Assembly: GCF_004023625.1 (NCBI RefSeq)
Contig: NZ_RPDJ01000005.1
Location: 248,001-312,000 of the forward strand
Direction: 5' to 3'
Source: Streptomyces cavernae
Lineage (GTDB): Bacteria > Actinomycetota > Actinomycetes > Streptomycetales > Streptomycetaceae
Length of the DNA stretch: 64,000 bases
Part shown: positions 44,330-53,058 of the stretch, piece after piece
Layout: each line of letters starts with the position of its first letter
How positions within the stretch are numbered: the first letter of the stretch is position 1
Translations under genes and position numbers: made by a program
The notes under the pieces: generated by a model
What the model was told of the DNA's origin: nothing
Database searches by the model: none
What the model saw: the letters and a program-made list of their open reading frames with translations, nothing else

Positions 44330-46051
44330 TCACAGGTCGGGGTGTTTGGCGGCCAAGTGGTAGAGGCCGGAGTGGAACACCAAGGGCTCCCCGCCGGGCG
44401 CCTCGTACGCCTCGACCTCGCCGATCACGACGACGTGGTCACCGACGTCGAGGCACTGCACCGTCCGGCACTGGAAGCGGGCGACGGTGCCATCCAGCAG
44501 CGGTGTACCGGCGATGCCCTCGGTGACGGCGCTACCGGCGAACTTGTCGTCGGCCGGAGTGGCGAACCGGCGGGAGAGGTGGTGCTGGTCGGCGGCGAGG
44601 ACGTTGACCGCGAAGTGCGAGGCCGCCGTGAACGCGGGCGTGCTCGGTGCGTTCCTGCCGGGGCACCAGAGCACCAGCGGCGGGTCGAGCGACACCGAGG
44701 TGAAGGAGTTCGCCGTCATCGCCACCTTGCGGCCGTCGGCACCCCGGGCGGTGATCACGGTGACTCCGGTCGCGTACTGGCCGAACGCCCGCCGCAGGTC
44801 ACGTACGTCGAGGGACGAGTCCCGCCGGGCGCCCTGCTCGGCCAGCAGCCGCTCGGTCTGGTCCGGCTCGGACCACCAGGGGTAGAGCGTGCGGGGGTCG
44901 TCGAACCCGTTCACCACCGCGCTCGCCACAGCGGGAATCCCGGCAGCCTCGGTGAGGAGCCGCCGCTGGTGCGGACGGAGTCCCTCCAGCAGGGAGTTGG
45001 TCCAGGCGACCGACCACTGGGCCCAGCCGCGCCAGTATCCGTCGAACGTGCGCCGCATCCAGGCGGGCGTGAACTCCTCGGTGCCGTGGCGGACGATGCC
45101 GTCCAGATAGTGCTCGGCCGCCTGCGCCGCGTTGTTGGAGCCCTGACCGGTGATCGGGTCGCACAGGACCACAGCGTCGGCCAGACCCAACACGTGCCGT
45201 CCGGAGGGGAGTTGGGCGACCGGACGGCGCACGGTGGGGGTGAGCCGCCCACGCAGGGCCCCGCCGTCGTCGGTCAGCCTCGCCGCCCGGCAGCGCTGGT
45301 ACTCGTCGGGGAAGTGGTGCCGCAGGATCTCCAGCGAGCGGGCCAGATGCTCGTCGGGGGTGCGGACGTCGTCCCAGCAGTCCATCGGTCCGCCCGGCAC
45401 GCCCTCGAAGACCATGATCTCGCAGGGCCCGGAGACCGTGAGCGCGGGGAAGGTGAAGTACTCCCCGACGCCGGGCAGGATCCGCAGGTCGAGGGCCGGC
45501 GCGCCGGGGCGGGGCTGCACACCGGTGACGTACGTGAGGGCGAGGACACGGCGCGGGCGGTCGTACGGGGAGCGCTCCGGGTCCCGCGGAAAGATCCGGC
45601 CCAGTTCGCCCTTGCCCGTCGCGACGACGACCAGGTCATGGGCGCGGGCGTACTCCTCCAGGTCCGCCACGCCCGCCGCCCGCACCACCAGCTTGCCGCC
45701 GGCCTGCTCGTAACGCTCCAGCCAGGCCGCGCACTTGACGCGCTGGTCGACGGACTGGGCGGGCGCGTCCAGCGGGGCGCTCCACAGCACCTCGGCGGCC
45801 GACTCGTCGTCCGTGACGGACAGCGTGATACCGGAGATCTGCGGGCACGTCTGCTGCCAGTCGTCCAGACCCAGCGCGCGCTCCGTACGCAGGGCCGTGT
45901 CGAACATGCACTGGCTGGACATGACCGGCCCGTGCCGGACCTCGTCCGGTCCCCGGTCGGTGACGAGGGTGACGTCGTAGCCCCGGTCCAGCAGGCCCAG
46001 GGCGAGCTGTGCGCCGGACTGGCCGGCCCCTATGACAGCGATGCTCCGCAT
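44330..46051 (-). CDS. StyA2B-type fused flavin monooxygenase/flavin reductase (group E, indole-monooxygenase-like)
   Basis: 573-aa natural fusion. Residues 1-400 are a StyA-type FAD monooxygenase with IAVIGAGQSGAQLALGLL and DPITGQGSNNAAQA. From residue 411, LDVRDLRRAFGQYATGVTVITARG to LVFHSGLYH is a complete HpaC/StyB-type flavin reductase. The enzyme thus makes its own reduced FAD. Active-site positions SSQCM, CPQISGI and PAQSVD match the indole-type rather than the styrene-type pattern. Known StyA2B proteins work with a separate StyA1, which is encoded directly upstream, 20 nt away. ATG at MRSIAVIG. Confidence 0.92.
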   Translation of the reverse strand: MRSIAVIGAGQSGAQLALGLLDRGYDVTLVTDRGPDEVRHGPVMSSQCMFDTALRTERALGLDDWQQTCPQISGITLSVTDDESAAEVLWSAPLDAPAQSVDQRVKCAAWLERYEQAGGKLVVRAAGVADLEEYARAHDLVVVATGKGELGRIFPRDPERSPYDRPRRVLALTYVTGVQPRPGAPALDLRILPGVGEYFTFPALTVSGPCEIMVFEGVPGGPMDCWDDVRTPDEHLARSLEILRHHFPDEYQRCRAARLTDDGGALRGRLTPTVRRPVAQLPSGRHVLGLADAVVLCDPITGQGSNNAAQAAEHYLDGIVRHGTEEFTPAWMRRTFDGYWRGWAQWSVAWTNSLLEGLRPHQRRLLTEAAGIPAVASAVVNGFDDPRTLYPWWSEPDQTERLLAEQGARRDSSLDVRDLRRAFGQYATGVTVITARGADGRKVAMTANSFTSVSLDPPLVLWCPGRNAPSTPAFTAASHFAVNVLAADQHHLSRRFATPADDKFAGSAVTEGIAGTPLLDGTVARFQCRTVQCLDVGDHVVVIGEVEAYEAPGGEPLVFHSGLYHLAAKHPDL

Positions 46052-46071
46052 GGCCGTACTCCCGGAGTCCG

Positions 46072-47295
46072 TCAGGCCGCGACGGCGGCGAGATAGGACT
46101 CGGCGGCGACCGGGTCCATGAACCAGTGGAAGAAGTCGCGCGGGTCGTCGAAGCCGTTGGTGAAGCGGCGGGCGATCCGCGGGCTGTTCGTAGCGGTGCC
46201 GAGCAGCTTCAGCACGTGCTCGGGCGGCGCGCCCAGCAGGGCGTTCGTCCAGGCGGCGACGTACTGCGCGTAGTCCCAGTACCGCTCGAAGGTCTCCTGC
46301 ATGAAGGCGCGGTCGTAGGGGCGCTCGCCGTGCTCCAGGATGCTGGAGAGGTACGACGCCGCGCACTTGCTCGCGTTGTTCGAACCCTGCCCGGTGATCG
46401 GGTCGTTGAGGACCACGACATCGGCGAGGCCCAGGATCACGGCGCCGGAGGGCAGTTGCCCGACGGGCCTGCGCACGGTGGGCGGGAAGCGGCCGGCGAG
46501 GACGCCGTTCGGGTCGGTCAGCTGGAGGTCGGCGCAGCGCTCGGCCTCCCAGGGGAGGTGGGTGCGCACGATCTCCAGGGAGCGCTCCAGGTGCTGCTCG
46601 GGCGAGGTGACGCCCTGCCAGCAGTCGAGGGGGCCGCCGGGGACGCCCTCGAAGACCATGATGTCGCAGGGGCCGGTGGTGGTCAGCGCCGGGAAGGTGA
46701 AGTACTCGCCGACGCCCGGCACCATGTTGAAGCTGACCGCGGAGTATTCGTCCCGGGGCTTCATGCCGGTGACGTAGGTGAGGGCCAGGGCGCGCTGCGG
46801 GGTGTCGAACGTGGAGCGCTCGGCGTCGCGCTCGAAGAGTCCGGCGATCTCGCCCTTGCCCGCGGCGACGACCACCAGGTCCGACTCCCGGGCGTAGAAC
46901 TCCAGGTCGTCCACGTCCGCGTCGCGCAGCTCCACCTTGCCGCCGCGCCGCTCGAACTCCTCCAGCCAGGCGGGCATCTTGACGCGCTGGTCGACCGAGC
47001 GGGCGGACGCGTCCAGGCGGGACGCCCAGTCGATCGCCTTGCCGCCGGTGCCGTCCGGCACGGTGAAGGAGATGCCCTGGACCGGCGGACAGTCCGCGTC
47101 CCAGCGGTCCAGGCCCAGGTTGCGCTCATGCGCCAGGGCGGTGCCGAACATGCACTGGCTGGACATGACCCGGCCCTCGCGGATCTGCTGTCCGGTGCGG
47201 TTGGACACGACGGTCACGTCGTAGCCGTTGTCCAGCAGCCCGATGCCGAGCTGGAGACCGGCCTGGCCGGCTCCGACGATGGTGATCTTGCGCAT
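46072..47295 (-). CDS. StyA1-type flavin monooxygenase (group E, indole-monooxygenase-like)
   Basis: 407-aa FAD-dependent epoxidase. ITIVGAGQAGLQLGIGLLDNGYDVTVV binds FAD; LPSGAVILGLADVVVLNDPITGQGSNNASK is the second flavin motif. No reductase domain; reduced FAD should come from the StyA2B partner. Ser45, Gln47, Met49, Val72, Ile75 and Ala98 fall at the positions that separate indole from styrene monooxygenases, all with the indole-type residue. Expected reaction: epoxidation of indole or a substituted indole at the 2,3-bond. It lies 123 nt after the SDR. Confidence 0.92.
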   Translation of the reverse strand: MRKITIVGAGQAGLQLGIGLLDNGYDVTVVSNRTGQQIREGRVMSSQCMFGTALAHERNLGLDRWDADCPPVQGISFTVPDGTGGKAIDWASRLDASARSVDQRVKMPAWLEEFERRGGKVELRDADVDDLEFYARESDLVVVAAGKGEIAGLFERDAERSTFDTPQRALALTYVTGMKPRDEYSAVSFNMVPGVGEYFTFPALTTTGPCDIMVFEGVPGGPLDCWQGVTSPEQHLERSLEIVRTHLPWEAERCADLQLTDPNGVLAGRFPPTVRRPVGQLPSGAVILGLADVVVLNDPITGQGSNNASKCAASYLSSILEHGERPYDRAFMQETFERYWDYAQYVAAWTNALLGAPPEHVLKLLGTATNSPRIARRFTNGFDDPRDFFHWFMDPVAAESYLAAVAA

Positions 47296-47418
47296 GAGGG
47301 TGGACCTCCGGTCCGGATGAAGACGGTGGGAGCGGGGCTCAGCGGGGAGGCTCGGTGAGAGAGTGAGGCGGCGGGCGCCCGGCCGGGGAAGTGACACAGG
47401 CTCTGAGCCGTCCGCGGA

Positions 47419-48207
47419 CTATTCGGCGAGCTGGGGAATCGCGGGGACGAGGCCTTCCGGGCCGATGGCCGAGTAGCCGCCGTCGACGGCCCAGTCGGCG
47501 CCGGTGACGAAGGACGCCTCGTCGGAGCACAGGAAGGTGACGACGCGGGCGACCTCCTCGGGGTCGCCGACGCGGCCGAGCGGGTGGAAGGGCGCGGCGA
47601 CCCGGTCGGTCTTCGCCCGGTCACCACCGGTGAGCTGGTCCATCACCTTGGACCAGGTCCAGCCGGGGCTCACGGAGTTGACCCGGATGTTGTCGGCCGC
47701 CAGGTCCGCCGCCATGTTGCGGGTCAGCTGGACCAGGGCCGCCTTGCTCACCGGGTACAGCCAGCGTCCGGGCTGGGCGACCTTGCTGGAGATGGAGGTG
47801 AAGTTGACTATGGCGCCGCCGCCCTGCGCGAGCAGATGTGGGTGCACGGCCCTGGCCATGAGGGCGGCACTGGCCACGTTGACGTCGAGGGCCTGCATCC
47901 ATTGGTCGCGGGTCGAGACGAAACCCTCGTCCACGTACGAACAGGCCAGATTCACCAGGACGTCCAGTCGGCCGAAGGTCTCGACGGCGCGAGCGACGCA
48001 GTCGGCGACCTGGGCGTCGTCCGTGATGTCCGTCTGAACGAAGAGGACACGCTCGCCCAATTCATTCGCCAATTCCATGCCGCCGTCCTTGTCGATATCC
48101 GCGACGACGACATTGGCCCCGGCCGCGTGAAATGCGCGGACGACCGCTTTCCCGATAATGGTTGACCCGCCGGTAACAACCGCGGTCTTGACCGCCAATC
48201 CACTCAT
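47419..48207 (-). CDS. Short-chain dehydrogenase/reductase, first gene of the StyA operon
   Basis: 262-aa SDR. AVKTAVVTGGSTIIGKAVVRAFHAAGANVVVADID has TGGSTIIG as the cofactor loop (Ile where Gly is usual). NLACS replaces NNAG. Catalytic Ser in FTSISSK, Tyr/Lys in YPVSK. GADWAVDGGYSAIGP closes the fold. In the Acinetobacter iif pathway an SDR oxidises the dihydrodiol formed after indole epoxidation, and this enzyme could do the equivalent step. ATG with GGAG 6 nt upstream. Confidence 0.85.
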   Translation of the reverse strand: MSGLAVKTAVVTGGSTIIGKAVVRAFHAAGANVVVADIDKDGGMELANELGERVLFVQTDITDDAQVADCVARAVETFGRLDVLVNLACSYVDEGFVSTRDQWMQALDVNVASAALMARAVHPHLLAQGGGAIVNFTSISSKVAQPGRWLYPVSKAALVQLTRNMAADLAADNIRVNSVSPGWTWSKVMDQLTGGDRAKTDRVAAPFHPLGRVGDPEEVARVVTFLCSDEASFVTGADWAVDGGYSAIGPEGLVPAIPQLAE

Positions 48208-48265
48208 GCTGTCTCCTGGGCTTCGTCGGGAGTTGACGAAAAATTAGGCGCGGCTCCGACGGGCC

Positions 48266-48274
48266 GCTATCCGC
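48266..48274. promoter_or_regulatory. GCTATCCGC half-site in the SDR/AraC divergent promoter
   Basis: The same 9 bases form the arm of a perfect inverted repeat before the Ldh gene at 49513-49535. Only two promoter regions of the divergon were seen to carry it. Candidate AraC-protein site. Confidence 0.5.
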
Positions 48275-48322
48275 AACACGCCGTTCCCTGTCCAGATCGC
48301 GCTCCCGGCAGCGGAGGCCCGG

Positions 48323-49306
48323 ATGTCCACCAGCACGCCGATCCCGCTCGGCGCACACGAGCGCTTCCGCACCTCCGACGTGGAGGTGGCGCAGGCGCAG
48401 GTCGGCCGCGCCTTCCGTCCTCACGACCTGCGGCTGGTCGGTCGGTCGGCCCGCCTGGACGCGCGGCTGCACGGCGTCACCTTCGGCGACACCGGCCTGT
48501 ACTACCTGGACTACGGCGCGGATGTGATGATCACCCCGGGTGCGCTGGAGGACTTCTACCTGGTCCAGATGCCGCTCGCCGGGGCAGCCGAGATCACGTG
48601 CGGCCGCGAGCAGATCATCTCCACGCCCCGGGTGGCTTCCGTGCCGTCACCGACGGAGGCGCTGGCGATGCGCTGGCGTGCGGGAAACCCGCAGCTGATC
48701 GTCTGGATCAGGCGATCCGCGCTGGAGGACCACCTGGGCAAACTGCTCGGCCGGCAACCCCGGATGCCCGTCCGCTTCGACCTCGGCATGGACCTCACCA
48801 CGCCCGGGGCCCGCTCCTGGCTCGGCATCGTCGACCTGCTGCGACGCGACGCGGACAACACCGACGGCATGCTCGGTCAGCCCCTGGTCGTCAAGCAGCT
48901 CGAATACCTGCTGACCACGCAACTCCTGCTCACCCAGCCGCACAACTACACCCCCGCCCTGCACGGCGAGCAGCCACGCGTCGCGCCGCCCACGGTGCGT
49001 CGGGCCATGGAGCTCATCGAGGGTCATGCAGCCGAGCCGCTGACGGTGGAGGACGTGGCCGAGGCGGTGGGTGTGAGCGTGCGGGCTCTGCAGGAGGGCT
49101 TCCGCCGACACCTCGGGACGACGCCCGTGTCGTATCTGCGCGAGGTCCGGCTCGACCGGGTGCGGGCGGAGCTGACCGCCGCCTCGCCGGGCACCACGAC
49201 GGTCACCGATGTGGCGTACCGCTGGGGGTTCTTCCACCCGGGACGCTTCGCCATCGCGTACAAGGAGCGGTTCGGGGAGCACCCGTCGCAGACGCTGCGC
49301 GGCTGA
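48323..49306 (+). CDS. AraC-family transcriptional activator
   Basis: 327 aa. N-terminal AraC_binding_2-type effector domain (YLDYGADVMITPGALEDFYLVQMPLAGAAEI) and C-terminal double HTH: PLTVEDVAEAVGVSVRALQEGFRRHLGTTPVSYLREVRLDRVRAEL, then VTDVAYRWGFFHPGRFAIAYKERFGEHPSQTLR. ATG with GGAGG 7 nt upstream. It lies between the two catabolic operons and is the obvious regulator of both. AraC-type activators are also used by known indole-oxidation clusters. Confidence 0.92.
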   Translation: MSTSTPIPLGAHERFRTSDVEVAQAQVGRAFRPHDLRLVGRSARLDARLHGVTFGDTGLYYLDYGADVMITPGALEDFYLVQMPLAGAAEITCGREQIISTPRVASVPSPTEALAMRWRAGNPQLIVWIRRSALEDHLGKLLGRQPRMPVRFDLGMDLTTPGARSWLGIVDLLRRDADNTDGMLGQPLVVKQLEYLLTTQLLLTQPHNYTPALHGEQPRVAPPTVRRAMELIEGHAAEPLTVEDVAEAVGVSVRALQEGFRRHLGTTPVSYLREVRLDRVRAELTAASPGTTTVTDVAYRWGFFHPGRFAIAYKERFGEHPSQTLRG

Positions 49307-49512
49307 TCGCCGTCGCGGCGACGGACCGGGCCCACGGCCCGGGGGGATGTGCGGCACCGGGCAGGGGAAGCCGCTCCGATCCGTTTCAGGCTGGGAACAT
49401 TGCGGTTTCCCGCCGGGCGCCGAACGCACGCACCCTGGCGCCGAACGCCAAGCCCTGCCCCGATAACGCTCCACCCATCAGAAGCGACGCCGCGGCATGC
49501 GGAAAGTGGACG

Positions 49513-49535
49513 GCTATCCGCGTTTCGCGGATAGC
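49513..49535. promoter_or_regulatory. Perfect inverted repeat upstream of the Ldh-family gene
   Basis: GCTATCCGCG-TTT-CGCGGATAGC, 10-bp arms, 64 bp before the ATG. It contains the half-site also present in the SDR/AraC promoter. Could be an operator or, less likely, a terminator of araC 200 bp away. The rest of the 293-bp gap shows nothing else. Confidence 0.6.
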
Positions 49536-49599
49536 GGTTCAATTCACGCGCACTTAATTTCTTGGCAGCCCACTGTCAGCCACCACGCGGAGATCTCTG

Positions 49600-50658
49600 A
49601 TGAGCGGTCGTATTACTGTTTCGCCCGAGTGGCTGGTCGAATCCGTGGGCTCCGTCTTCGCCGCTGCAGGTCTCTCCGCGAGGGCCGCCGCGACGGTGGC
49701 GCACAGTCTGGTCGAAGCGGACCTCCGCGGCACCCCCTCCCACGGTGTCCTCCTCGTGCCGATGTACGTCGAGCGGCTCCGCAAGGGCTCCGTGAGCACA
49801 CATGAGACCGCCGAGGTCGTGCTCGACACCGGTGCGATCGCCGTGCTGGACGGCCGGCACGCTCTCGGTCAGCTCACGGGCGACCAGGCGATGGACCTGG
49901 CCGTCGGGAAGGCCCGCACCCATGGCATCGGCGCGGTGACGGTCCGTCACGCCTTCCACTTCGGCGGCGCCTACCGCTACGCCCGTACGGCCGCGGCGGC
50001 CGGCTGCATCGGCGTCGCCGCCGCCAACACCCGCCCGCTCATGCCGGCCCCGGGCGGCGCGGCCGCGGTGGTCGGCAACAACCCACTGGCCGTCGGCATC
50101 CCCACCGGTGACGGCGAACCGATCCTGCTCGACATGGCGCTGTCCGAGGCGGCCCTCGGCAAGATCCGGCTGGCTGCCCAGGAAGGCCGCCCGATCCCGC
50201 CGACCTGGGCCACCGACAGCGAGGGCACACCGACGACGGACCCCGCCGAGGCCCTGGCCGGACTGCTCCTGCCCGCGGCCGGACACAAGGGCTACGGCCT
50301 CGCCCTGGTCGTCGACGTCCTGTCCGGTGTGCTGTCCGGTGGAGCCTTCGGAGGCGGCGTCCGCGGCCTGTACGCCGACACCACGACCCCGAACGACTGC
50401 GCGCACTTCTTCCTCGCGCTGGACGTCTCCGCGTTCGGGGAACAGGCCGGCTTCGAGCACCGCGTCGGCGAGCTCGCCGAGCAGATCACCGGATCGCCGA
50501 AGGCGCCGGGCACCGAACGGCTGCTGCTGCCCGGCCAGTTGGAGGCGGCACGACAGGCCGCCGCGCGCCACACCGGGGTCCCGCTCGACGCGAGCGTCCT
50601 CGACGCCCTGCGCGAGACCGCCTCCGGTGTGGGTGTCGCCCTGGGCGATCCCCGTTGA
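49600..50658 (+). CDS. Ldh-family (malate/L-lactate/sulfolactate-type) NAD(P) dehydrogenase
   Basis: 352-aa protein of the non-Rossmann Ldh_2 family. AHSLVEADLRGTPSHGVLLVPMYVERL, the VRHAFHFGGAYRYARTAA segment (catalytic His region), NNPLAVGIPTGDGEPILLDMALS and a late GHKGYGLALVVDVLSGVLSGG are family signatures. Family members reduce or oxidise alpha-hydroxy/alpha-keto acids and cyclic imines such as piperideine-2-carboxylate. In this operon the substrate may be a keto or imino acid from ring cleavage. ATG with GGAG upstream. Confidence 0.85.
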   Translation: MSGRITVSPEWLVESVGSVFAAAGLSARAAATVAHSLVEADLRGTPSHGVLLVPMYVERLRKGSVSTHETAEVVLDTGAIAVLDGRHALGQLTGDQAMDLAVGKARTHGIGAVTVRHAFHFGGAYRYARTAAAAGCIGVAAANTRPLMPAPGGAAAVVGNNPLAVGIPTGDGEPILLDMALSEAALGKIRLAAQEGRPIPPTWATDSEGTPTTDPAEALAGLLLPAAGHKGYGLALVVDVLSGVLSGGAFGGGVRGLYADTTTPNDCAHFFLALDVSAFGEQAGFEHRVGELAEQITGSPKAPGTERLLLPGQLEAARQAAARHTGVPLDASVLDALRETASGVGVALGDPR

Positions 50659-50693
50659 GCAGTACCCCCGAACCACGAGCCCGAGGAGTACCC

Positions 50694-52295
50694 ATGCCAC
50701 GTACGGTCGACGCCGTCGTCGTCGGATCCGGTGTGAACGGCCTGGTCGCGGCGGCGGAACTGGCCAAGGACGGCTGGTCGGTGACCCTGGTCGAAGGCAA
50801 CACACGGCTCGGCGGATTCATCGCCACCGAGCAGCGCACCCTGCCCGGCTACCTCCACGACACCTACTCCTCCTGGCACCCGCTCTTCGTCTCCGGCGGC
50901 GCCTACGCCGCCCTCGGCGAGGACCTGCACCGCCACGGCCTGGAGTACCGCAACACGGACGGCTTCGTCACCGGCACCGTCACCGACGACGGCCGCGTGG
51001 TCCTCGCCCACCGCGACGCCAGGACGACGGCGGACGGCTTCGCCCATGTGGAGGACCGGTCCGCCTACGCGGGCATGCTCCAGCGGTTCCTCGACAACGC
51101 CGAGTCCATCGGCGCCTTCCTGGGCGGTGAGCCGCGCTCCCGCGCGATGCTGCGGCCCGCCGTGCGGATGCTCCGCCGGGAGCGTCTCGCGGGCACCGAG
51201 ACCTGGCTGCGCGACACCCTCACCAGCGCCCGCTCCTACTGCCGCCGTGAGTTCACCGGCGACGAGGTGGATCTGCTGTGGGCACCGTGGCTGCTGCACG
51301 CCGGCCTCTCCCCGGACCACGCCTCCGGCGGTCTGATGCTGCCGATCCTGGCCGCCACCCTGCACGGCTTCGGTCTCCCGGTGGTGGCGGGCGGCGCCCA
51401 GAACTTCGTCCGCGCCTTCGAGGCGCTATTGACCGAACTCCGGGTCGACATCCGCACCGGACAGCCGGTGGAGCGACTGCTCCTCACCGACGGCAAGGTC
51501 ACCGGGGTCGTCTGCGGCAGCGAGACCGTCCGCGCCCGCCGCGCGGTCCTCACCTCCGTGTCCCCGACCGCGCTGTACGGGGAGCTGCTGCCCGCCGGAG
51601 CCCCGGTACCGCCGGTCGTCCGTGCCCAGGCCCGCCGGTACCGCTACGGGCGCGCCGCGATGCAGGTCCACGTCGCCCTCTCCGCCCCGCTCACCTGGAA
51701 CGACGACCGCCTGGGCAGCGTGCCGCTGCTGCACGTCGGCGACGGCTCGGCGAGCACCGCGATCGCCTGCGCGGAGGCCGAGGCCGGCCTGCTGCCACGT
51801 CGGCCCACAGTGGTCGTCGGCCAGCAGCACGTCCTCGACCCGACCCGGGTGCCCGAGGGCGCCGCAGCACTCTGGCTCCAGTTGCAGGAGCTGCCGTACG
51901 AGCCGGCCGGCGACTCCGCCGGCGAGCTGGACGTCACCGGTGGCTGGACCGAGGAACTCACCGACGGCTACGTCCGCCGAGTCCTCTCACGCGTGGCCCG
52001 GCACGCACCCGACCTGCCGGACAAGGTGCTGAACTGGAGCGCGATCACCCCGGCCCAGCTGGTCTCGGACAACCCGAACGCCGTGGCGGGCGACCCGTAC
52101 GGGGGCTCCGCCGAACTCGACCAGAACCTGCTGTGGCGCCCCCTTCCCAGCGCGTCCCGCCACGCCACACCGCTGCCCGGCCTGTGGCACATCGGCGCCG
52201 CCACCCACCCCGGCCCCGGCCTCGGCGGCGGCTCGGGCCACCTCGTGGCACAGCAGCTCATCCGCACGAGTCGGCGTTCGCGCCCCCGCCGCTGA
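50694..52295 (+). CDS. Phytoene-desaturase-like FAD-dependent oxidoreductase
   Basis: 533-aa COG1233-type flavoprotein. TVDAVVVGSGVNGLVAAAELAKDGWSVTLVEGNTRLGGFIAT binds FAD; PGLWHIGAATHPGPGLGGGSGHLVAQQLI closes the FAD site. Not a carotenoid enzyme by context. It could oxidise a reduced ring or saturated intermediate. It is related only in fold to the enzyme at 17340-18785. ATG chosen for its GAGGAG site 7 nt upstream, 13 codons after an upstream ATG. Confidence 0.82.
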   Translation: MPRTVDAVVVGSGVNGLVAAAELAKDGWSVTLVEGNTRLGGFIATEQRTLPGYLHDTYSSWHPLFVSGGAYAALGEDLHRHGLEYRNTDGFVTGTVTDDGRVVLAHRDARTTADGFAHVEDRSAYAGMLQRFLDNAESIGAFLGGEPRSRAMLRPAVRMLRRERLAGTETWLRDTLTSARSYCRREFTGDEVDLLWAPWLLHAGLSPDHASGGLMLPILAATLHGFGLPVVAGGAQNFVRAFEALLTELRVDIRTGQPVERLLLTDGKVTGVVCGSETVRARRAVLTSVSPTALYGELLPAGAPVPPVVRAQARRYRYGRAAMQVHVALSAPLTWNDDRLGSVPLLHVGDGSASTAIACAEAEAGLLPRRPTVVVGQQHVLDPTRVPEGAAALWLQLQELPYEPAGDSAGELDVTGGWTEELTDGYVRRVLSRVARHAPDLPDKVLNWSAITPAQLVSDNPNAVAGDPYGGSAELDQNLLWRPLPSASRHATPLPGLWHIGAATHPGPGLGGGSGHLVAQQLIRTSRRSRPRR

Positions 52296-52322
52296 CCCGG
52301 AACCCGTAGGAGCCCTCACCTC

Positions 52323-53051
52323 ATGAAAGTCCTCTTCGACGCGTCGGACGAGGTCCTCGTCGTCACCGGCGGAGCCCACGGCATCGGCGCGGCCCTGGCC
52401 CGCGGCTACGCAGCCGCCGGCGGACACAGCGTGATCCTGGACGTTTCCCCCTCCGAGGAGCTGGACGGCGTCAAGGGAGTGACGCAGGTCCGGACCGACG
52501 TCTCCGACCGCGACGCCGTGCTGGCCGCCGTACGGGACGTCGTCGCCACGCACGGGCGTGTGGACGCGCTCGTCGCCGGAGCCGCCGTACAGCCGCGCAC
52601 CCCTGTCGTCGACACCGACCCGGAGGAGTGGCGGCGCACGCTCGCCGTCAATCTCGACGGCGTGGTGTGGAGTTGTCAGGCGGTGCTCCCGCACATGACC
52701 GAGCGGCGGTCCGGCGCGATCCTCGTCTTCGCCTCCGGCCTGGCACACATGGGACGCGCGGAGGCCTCCGCGTACGCGGCCAGCAAGGGTGCCCTCATCC
52801 CGTTCGCCAAGTCCCTCGCGGCCGAGGTCGCCGAGCACCGCATCCGCGTCAACACCGTCTTCCCCGGCGTCATCGACACCCCGCAGTTCCGGGCCGCGAA
52901 CCCCGACGGCGGCGAGCGTGAGCACTGGGCGCGCACGACAGGCATCGGCACCCCCGAGGACGTCGTCGGCCCCCTGCTGTTCCTGCTCTCCGAGGCGGCC
53001 ACGATGACCGGCTCCACCCTCACCCGCGACCGGGCCTTCACGAAGGAGTGA
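52323..53051 (+). CDS. Short-chain dehydrogenase/reductase
   Basis: 242-aa SDR. VLVVTGGAHGIGAALARGYAAAGGHSVILDVS binds the cofactor. GAAVQ stands at the NNAG position, catalytic Ser in VFASGLAHMG, YAASK is the YxxxK, and FPGVIDTPQF is typical. It differs from the SDR at the other end of the divergon, so the pathway has two alcohol/diol dehydrogenation steps. 27 nt after the FAD enzyme, 7 nt before the hydroxylase. Confidence 0.85.
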   Translation: MKVLFDASDEVLVVTGGAHGIGAALARGYAAAGGHSVILDVSPSEELDGVKGVTQVRTDVSDRDAVLAAVRDVVATHGRVDALVAGAAVQPRTPVVDTDPEEWRRTLAVNLDGVVWSCQAVLPHMTERRSGAILVFASGLAHMGRAEASAYAASKGALIPFAKSLAAEVAEHRIRVNTVFPGVIDTPQFRAANPDGGEREHWARTTGIGTPEDVVGPLLFLLSEAATMTGSTLTRDRAFTKE

Positions 53052-53058
53052 GACACCT

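Noticed and set aside
44330..47295. Styrene degradation operon
   Set aside because: No styrene oxide isomerase, phenylacetaldehyde dehydrogenase or sty sensor system is present, and active-site residues are of indole type.
49513..49535. Inverted repeat as a terminator of araC
   Set aside because: It is 207 bp past the araC stop and its arm recurs in the SDR/AraC promoter, so an operator is more likely.
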